A stretch of DNA of 64,000 nucleotides. Origin: Acinetobacter colistiniresistens (GTDB taxonomy: Bacteria; Pseudomonadota; Gammaproteobacteria; Pseudomonadales; Moraxellaceae). Below, piece by piece: positions 57,003 to 64,000 of this stretch. Where the stretch lies: positions 3,801,172 to 3,865,171 of the forward strand of contig NZ_CP102099.1 in NCBI RefSeq assembly GCF_024582815.1, in the 5' to 3' direction. Position 1 is the first letter of the stretch, and every line of letters begins with the position of its first letter. The translations under genes and the position numbers were made by a program. Below the pieces are notes generated by a model, which ran no database searches, was not told the DNA's origin, and worked only from the letters and a program-made list of their open reading frames with translations.

Positions 57003-58292
57003 TTATTGGTAACGATAACGGGCTGAACGTGCATGAGCATCAAGATTTTCTTGTACCGCAAGAACATCCGCTGCCTTTGCCAAGCTCTTCACGCCCTCTT
57101 CAGAGCACATAATCAGGCTTGAACGCTTCTGGAAATCATAAACACCAAGTGGTGAAGAAAATCGTGCTGTACCCGATGTCGGCAAAACATGGTTGGGGCC
57201 TGCACAATAATCACCAATGGCTTCTGGTGTATAACGTCCCATAAAGATTGCGCCCGCATGACGAATCTCTTGGCTCATTAATTCAGCTTCATCAATGCAA
57301 AGTTCTAAGTGCTCTGGTGCAACCTGATTAATCAACTCAATCGCTTCTGCGCGATCTTTGACCAATACCAATGCACCACGATTTTGAATCGACGTTCGTG
57401 CAATTTCTGCTTTTGGCAATTCACTTAAATGCTTTTCAATTGCAGCTTCAACTGCATTTAACAGCGTTTCATCTGGGGTAATGAAAATGGCTTGCGCAAC
57501 GGTGTCATGCTCTGCTTGAGACAAGACATCCATGGCTAACCATTCAGCATTATTTTCACCTTCGGCATAGACTAAAATTTCCGAAGGCCCTGCAATCATA
57601 TCAATCCCGACCTGTCCAAAAACAGAACGCTTCGCAGCTGCTACAAAGCGGTTACCTGGTCCTGTGATTTTATCGACCGCAGGAATGGTTTCTGTTCCAT
57701 AAGCCAATGCTGCAACGGCTTGTGCTCCACCAATAGTAAATACACGGCTTACCCCTGCCAAATAGGCAGCAGCTAACACCAATGGATTCAACTCACCATT
57801 CGGGGCTGGAACCACCATAATGATTTCAGGAACACCCGCTACATGTGCTGGCAAAGCATTCATTAACACCGATGATGGATATGACGCTAAGCCACCGGGC
57901 ACATAAATCCCCACGCGATCAAGCGGTGTAACTTTCTGACCTAAGGTATTACCGAGTTCATCCACATATGTCCAGCCTTCTTGCTTTTGTGCTTGGTGGA
58001 AAGATCGAATGCGTTTTGCAGCTAATTCCAAAGCTTCACGAATTTCAGTGCTTAAGCCTTCAAATGCAGTTTTCAGTTGGGCTTGGGTCAGTTCTAAATC
58101 AGAGAATTGATGCGCTGGATGTCGATCGAACTGCTGCGTTAATTTAAGTACATGTTTATCACCATGCTGACGAACATCAGCAATGATCTGGTCCACAGTT
58201 TGTACTAATTGAGGATCATTCACAGTTTCAAATGCTAAGAGTTCAGCAAAAATCTGTTTAAAGTTCTGATCCTGAGTCGATAAACGTCGCAT
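57003..58292 (-). CDS. hisD: Histidinol dehydrogenase
   Basis: Zn-dependent enzyme that oxidises L-histidinol to L-histidine in two NAD steps. I take ATG 58292 ([15 protein letters not shown]), 429 residues; GTG 58304 is four codons earlier. Characteristic segments: [51 protein letters not shown] and [12 protein letters not shown], which contain the Zn and catalytic residues, and [16 protein letters not shown] near the C-terminus. Confidence 0.95.
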   Translation of the reverse strand: MRRLSTQDQNFKQIFAELLAFETVNDPQLVQTVDQIIADVRQHGDKHVLKLTQQFDRHPAHQFSDLELTQAQLKTAFEGLSTEIREALELAAKRIRSFHQAQKQEGWTYVDELGNTLGQKVTPLDRVGIYVPGGLASYPSSVLMNALPAHVAGVPEIIMVVPAPNGELNPLVLAAAYLAGVSRVFTIGGAQAVAALAYGTETIPAVDKITGPGNRFVAAAKRSVFGQVGIDMIAGPSEILVYAEGENNAEWLAMDVLSQAEHDTVAQAIFITPDETLLNAVEAAIEKHLSELPKAEIARTSIQNRGALVLVKDRAEAIELINQVAPEHLELCIDEAELMSQEIRHAGAIFMGRYTPEAIGDYCAGPNHVLPTSGTARFSSPLGVYDFQKRSSLIMCSEEGVKSLAKAADVLAVQENLDAHARSARYRYQ

Positions 58293-58431
58293 CAATTTAC
58301 CCACAAGGCGAATAAGAGAGCGCTAAGTTTACTCTTTTTCATCCAATTTGTGGACAAGATAACACCAGCATTTCTAACTGCTTTAATAGGAAAAATCATT
58401 TTTAGGCTGAAATATTTTAATTTTTATGTAT

Positions 58432-59084
58432 TTAATCAGGATGATCCCAGTCTCCATCGCGTTGTATCAGCCAATTTAAAGCGCCATGGCGCTCGACAAC
58501 AACCGAAGCATTTAAATTTTCAGGCGCGTTCTGTTGTTTTAAGCGGGCATCTACACATGCACAATCATAGCGATAGATCAGATCCGCCTGATCTAAAATT
58601 TCATCGATACTTCTTAATTCAATTTGCTGCATAAACTCATCAAATGAGCCACACACAGAGACCACTTGCACTGCAAAATCACAATCGGCAATTGTATCTG
58701 GATAATGTAGTTCTTTAACAATGCCTAATGCCCAAAGTAACACCCAGTAAGCCTCATATTTCCAAATCATGTTCACAATCTCTTGTTGAGAAGCCTCTTG
58801 ATTTAAAATATTCCGTTCTTTAGAGGTAAGTTGATCAAATACTTCAAATTTATGTAGTAAATCAACGATAAAGTTTTTAGCTTCCTCATCAAATTGCTGA
58901 TGATTTAAATCACACGCAATCTGAATCATGATCAAACATGCAATCGCCCGTTTAGCAATAGTTTCAGCGGAACGAGTGATCACTTCATCAACCGATTCAA
59001 TATGCGGCGACCATTCGATGCAAGGAATAGATTGTGCTTGTAGTTTAAAATAGATTCTTGTTTAGGTTGTAAGGGATTTTTCAT
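58432..59084 (-). pseudogene. DUF4272 protein gene, interrupted by a one-base frameshift
   Basis: Downstream part (58432 to about 59044) encodes RSAETIAKRAIACLIMI, WKYEAYWVLLWALGIV, LRSIDEILDQADLIYRYD and VVERHGALNWLIQRDGDWDH, the arrangement of DUF4272. The start, ATG 59084 (MKNPLQPKQESIL), is in another frame; one extra A in the AAA run at 59044-59046 would give ESILKLQAQSIPCIEW and join the two. So a one-base deletion (or sequencing error) splits the gene. It sits between hisG and hisD, where no such gene is expected. Confidence 0.7.
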
Positions 59085-59176
59085 GGTTATTACTCGTCTC
59101 CAAACCATCAACCCTTCCAATATAAACCCAAATCTTAAAGGCTGGTATTTCCACCTCTCCATAAACTCAAGCGATA

Positions 59177-59204
59177 AAAAAACCGCTCAGAAGAACGGTT
59201 TTTT
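59177..59204 (-). terminator. Terminator of hisG
   Basis: AACCG (59181-59185) and CGGTT (59196-59200) extended by A and T runs form a hairpin with a 10-base loop; the minus strand continues with a long T run. It stands 15 bases after the hisG stop codon. Confidence 0.75.
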
Positions 59205-59219
59205 AATCATCATACAAAA

Positions 59220-61171
<1,952 letters not shown>

Positions 61172-61423
61172 TTAAGCTCCGAAAAGGCTTGCTTTACGCC
61201 ATTCGTCTTTTGTCATTGCACGAATGGTAACAGCGTGAACTGCGCCACTCGCGATATAAGAATTTAGAGGTGCATAAACCGCTTGTTGACGAGCAACGGT
61301 ACGTTTACCTTCAAACTGATCATCAACAATGCGAAGGTCAAATTTCCCAGCTTGTCCGCTCACTGCTACTTCTGCTTCAGGGAAAGCTTCTTTTAAAATT
61401 TGCGTGAGCTGCTCACTATTCAT
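61172..61423 (-). CDS. ibaG: BolA-family protein IbaG
   Basis: 83-residue BolA-fold protein. The helix-strand pattern with QILKEAFPEAEVAV, VARQQAVYAPLNSYI and SGAVHAVTIRA, and its place directly before murA, fit IbaG (YrbA). Such proteins work with monothiol glutaredoxins on Fe-S or acid stress pathways; the conserved His used for cluster binding is in GAVHAVTI. Separate promoter possible in the 94 bases after the hpf terminator. Confidence 0.9.
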   Translation of the reverse strand: MNSEQLTQILKEAFPEAEVAVSGQAGKFDLRIVDDQFEGKRTVARQQAVYAPLNSYIASGAVHAVTIRAMTKDEWRKASLFGA

Positions 61424-61517
61424 TTCAAGACCTCTTATACAACCATTGGTGTAAAACGAGCTATTTTACTATAACTCTTTCACATAATTCAGTAAGCAGT
61501 TTCTTTTTTATCAATAA

Positions 61518-61543
61518 AAAGAGGCTCGATTAAAAGCCTCTTT
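61518..61543 (-). terminator. Terminator of hpf
   Basis: AAAGAGGCT (61518-61526) and AGCCTCTTT (61535-61543) form a stem with an 8-base loop. On the minus strand TTTATTG follows. It lies about 13 bases after the hpf stop. Confidence 0.8.
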
Positions 61544-61555
61544 AAAAATGAAAAA

Positions 61556-61897
61556 TTAACTCAAAAGTGCCAGTTCATGCTGATAAGAACATTGAATTTT
61601 TCGATGTTTTGCAAGCTGACGTTTTAATTTATCTGTCAATTTTCTAATCGAAGTATACATATCATCGGCTGTCGCCTGTGCAAACAGTTCTACCCCCGGC
61701 AAACGAATAATTGCTTCTGCAATATGGTTTGCACTTCCCTTGTGTGAACGTTTATCAATTTGATGATCTTTAGCCAGTTTGATTTGCATGCTATTGACCT
61801 GATCAAGATGCTTGGTCATTTGACTAAACTTTTCTTTTATATTTTCTTCAATAGCTGGTGTAATAGTTAAGTGGTGTCCACGAATCGTTATTTGCAT
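61556..61897 (-). CDS. hpf: Ribosome hibernation-promoting factor (RaiA/HPF family)
   Basis: 113 residues from ATG 61897 (MQITIRGHHLTITPAIEENI), with GGTGAGGGA upstream; the frame continues to 61948. Short-form S30AE domain: KFSQMTKHLDQVNSMQIKLA, HIAEAIIRLPGVELFAQATADDMY and a basic C-terminal helix. It binds and dimerises or inactivates idle ribosomes in stationary phase. Location directly after rpoN is conserved in proteobacteria. Confidence 0.93.
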   Translation of the reverse strand: MQITIRGHHLTITPAIEENIKEKFSQMTKHLDQVNSMQIKLAKDHQIDKRSHKGSANHIAEAIIRLPGVELFAQATADDMYTSIRKLTDKLKRQLAKHRKIQCSYQHELALLS

Positions 61898-62066
61898 AAT
61901 TCTATCCCTCACCTTTTTTCTCAGGATACAAGATAATCGCTCAAGCAAATTTAATGCATATCAGTGGTTTAACATCCATTAAATCATTTCAGCGATTCCT
62001 CTAGTGACTATAAAAAAATTCATTATTCCGTAATAATGAACCAATAGAATAGTCACACCTTAAAAT

Positions 62067-63515
62067 TTAGATCAAGACTTTTCTTTCAGATGATGAAGGA
62101 ATATGTAACGATTCACGATATTTCGCCACAGTGCGTCGAGCCACCTCAATGCCTTCATTCTTCAGCATTTCTGCAATTGCATTATCTGACAAAGGCTTAC
62201 GTGGATTTTCATTGGAAACCAGTTTCTTGATCATGGCGCGGATCGCAGTCGATGAAGCTTCACCACCGGTTGTCGTTCCAACATGACTTGAAAAGAAATA
62301 TTTCAATTCAAACAAACCACGTGGCGTCAGCATATATTTATTGGTCGTTACTCGTGAGACAGTCGACTCGTGTAACTCAACTTCTTCTGCTACATCACGA
62401 AGCACCAAAGGCTTCATCGCTTCAGGTCCCTGCTCTAAAAAAGCACGCTGATGCTCAACAATACAGGTTGCCACTTTTAACAATGTTTTATGGCGTTCAT
62501 CAATACTCTTGATAAAGTTCTTTGCTTCCAGCATTTGATTGCGCAAATACACGTTATCATCGCTTTGATCTGCACGACGGATCATTCCAGAATAAAACGA
62601 ATTAATCCGCAATTTAGGCAGAATATCTGGATTGAGTTGAACCTGCCAATGCAAGTCTTTCTTTGAAACAACAACATCAGGAACCTGATACTCAGAATCT
62701 TGCTGATTAAACTCTAGACCAGGATATGGCTTTAATGTTTTAAGTAAATCAACTGCACTTTTCAATTGCTCTTTAGATAAACCCGTTTGTTTTAATAACT
62801 TATTCAGGTCATTTGAAATCAATAACTCATAATATTTCAATAAATTCTTAGCTTCTGCCAAATAAGGAACTTTCTCATGCACTGTTTCAAGTTGAATTTT
62901 CAGGCATTCAGCTAAGCTTCTTGATCCAACACCAATCGGATCTAAACGTTGAATATGCTTTAAAACGACAATAATTTCATCTTCTTCAACCTCTTCGTCG
63001 CTCTCCATTTCTTGTAAGAGCCGAGACACAGCCAGCAGAATATCCTCTAATTCTGCATCCAAAAATCCTTTATCATCCAAGGAATCGACAATGCAATATG
63101 CAATCAATTTATCAACTGTCGAAAAATGCAAGAGATTGACTTGATCTAGGATATGCTCTTTCAGACTCATTTGTGCTTGGCGATTGTCTTCTCTTTCTTC
63201 ATATTCTGGTGAGGCCAAAGCAGTTGATTGATGAGTATAAATATCATCCCATTCAGTATCTACGGGTAAATCATTCGGAAGATGATCGGCATTAAGTTCT
63301 GTCGTTAAGTCCCCAGTTTCTTTTGTTTCTAGTGAGGAAAGACTTTCTGTTGTGCCCATGTCTTCTATTTTTTCTAGCAATGGGTTACTGTCTAATTGGA
63401 TTTGAATTTCTTGTTCAAGTTCCAAACTTGAAAGCTGTAAAAGACGTATGGCCTGTTGCAATTGAGGAGTCAACGATAAACTGTTCGCAACTTTCAATCC
63501 AACAGATAATTTCAT
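62067..63515 (-). CDS. rpoN: RNA polymerase sigma-54 factor
   Basis: 482 residues. Region I is Gln/Leu-rich (MKLSVGLKVANSLSLTPQLQ, then QAIRLLQLSSLELEQEIQIQ), region II acidic (many Glu/Asp around 50-80 and 165-185), and region III ends with the helix-turn-helix DVAEEVELHESTVSRVTTNK and the RpoN box ARRTVAKYRESLHIPSS that reads the -24 element. Complete protein. hpf follows after 169 bases. Confidence 0.96.
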   Translation of the reverse strand: MKLSVGLKVANSLSLTPQLQQAIRLLQLSSLELEQEIQIQLDSNPLLEKIEDMGTTESLSSLETKETGDLTTELNADHLPNDLPVDTEWDDIYTHQSTALASPEYEEREDNRQAQMSLKEHILDQVNLLHFSTVDKLIAYCIVDSLDDKGFLDAELEDILLAVSRLLQEMESDEEVEEDEIIVVLKHIQRLDPIGVGSRSLAECLKIQLETVHEKVPYLAEAKNLLKYYELLISNDLNKLLKQTGLSKEQLKSAVDLLKTLKPYPGLEFNQQDSEYQVPDVVVSKKDLHWQVQLNPDILPKLRINSFYSGMIRRADQSDDNVYLRNQMLEAKNFIKSIDERHKTLLKVATCIVEHQRAFLEQGPEAMKPLVLRDVAEEVELHESTVSRVTTNKYMLTPRGLFELKYFFSSHVGTTTGGEASSTAIRAMIKKLVSNENPRKPLSDNAIAEMLKNEGIEVARRTVAKYRESLHIPSSSERKVLI

Positions 63516-64000
63516 AGTCTTTCCTTTTATTTAAATAAGCAAAAAACATGCCTATAAAATTATTTATAACATAAAGCAATGTTTACGCATACAAGGAAAA
63601 AGCCTTTCATCTGACTTATCTGTTCAAAAAACTAGCAAAAGTACAAATATTTATTGTAATGGAGCGCTTAGCCCTCATTTAGCAAACATGCGAACAACAT
63701 AGAATTATTTTAGATTTTGCTGCTTAAGGCATTCGATCATTTCATCTAATTAGCTCACCTTCAGGATCATCCAATATCCATTCGCGAATAATTCTAGATG
63801 TTTGATCTTGCTTTTCTATATTTTTCAAAGCTATTCAATATTAGAAGCACAAATAGATAGAAGCAATAGCAGATAACAGTATCTAAAAAATCACGCTAAC
63901 CCATTATCAATTATTCGACATATTACTAGGACAATAACATAACTCTTAAGCAAGGATGTTAGCTTAAGACAATAAAAAACACCCCAACCTCTCGAGATTG
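63516..64000. other. Region upstream of rpoN, no gene seen
   Basis: 485 AT-rich bases to the right edge. Unlike many proteobacteria, no lptB gene directly precedes rpoN. A minus-strand frame of about 30 codons ending at 63751 (with EWILDDPEGELIR) may be a scrap of a gene. The last bases, CACCCCAACCTCTCGAGATT, look like the first half of a terminator hairpin cut by the window end. Confidence 0.45.

Overview
The window is about 64 kb of a chromosome from the genus Acinetobacter (Gammaproteobacteria, Moraxellaceae). Four things point there: the BfmR/BfmS two-component pair with Asp58 in the expected place, the complete filABCDEF gene order, a fused nuoCD inside a nuoA-N operon, and the low-GC base composition. 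I infer the species level no further. Most genes lie on the minus strand. No rRNA, CRISPR array, transposase or intact prophage is visible.

Layout. 1-11821: respiratory complex I genes nuoA-B-CD-E-F-G-H-I-J-K-L (minus; nuoL runs off the left edge). 12219-12807: a deletion scar joining the 5' end of a MASE1 membrane-sensor gene to the 3' end of a glutathione S-transferase gene. 12953-15417: bfmR/bfmS. 15964-20454: nrdA, a 43-residue membrane protein and nrdB, preceded by tandem DnaA-type boxes and tandem NrdR-type boxes. 20948-26415: a patchy accessory block with an SRPBCC protein, a nitrilase-fold protein whose nucleophile Cys is replaced, an AraC regulator, an alkane hydroxylase lacking its N-terminus and a GMC oxidoreductase. 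26783-27427: two tandem paralogous small membrane proteins, the first frameshifted. 27493-27985: a four-tRNA operon (Pro-Arg-His-Pro) with a good sigma-70 promoter. 28052-31621: nadA, argJ, ogt and the guanidinium exporter gdx under a guanidine-II (mini-ykkC) riboswitch. 31790-36151: two unknown proteins and a copper resistance operon. 36351-37207: rpe, followed by a striking array of DnaA-box-like 9-mers at a 12-bp pitch. 37384-45579: mixed housekeeping genes (DUF2218, OmpA-like lipoprotein, fghA, C13 peptidase, rsmJ, uppP, tsaB, gamma carbonic anhydrase, two Nudix enzymes). 45621-53970: the fil operon, a surface-fibre or secretion system. 54498-63515: pabB, hisC, hisD, a frameshifted DUF4272 gene, hisG, murA, ibaG, hpf and rpoN.

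How the parts relate. The nuo genes build one enzyme. nrdA and nrdB form class Ia ribonucleotide reductase, and their upstream region carries both DnaA and NrdR signals, tying dNTP supply to replication. The fil genes encode a likely exported fibre-type protein (FilA), a C39-type protease (FilB), two outer-membrane barrels (FilC, FilD), a periplasmic protein (FilE) and a large lipoprotein (FilF). FilB plus FilC resemble FapD plus FapF of the Pseudomonas functional-amyloid export system.

Most interesting for follow-up are the 12-bp-phased DnaA-box array after rpe, the Fap-like reading of the fil operon, and several small gene-decay events: the MASE1/GST scar, the truncated AlkB, the T6 frameshift and the A-run frameshift in DUF4272. 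All statements come from reading the sequence; no database search was run.
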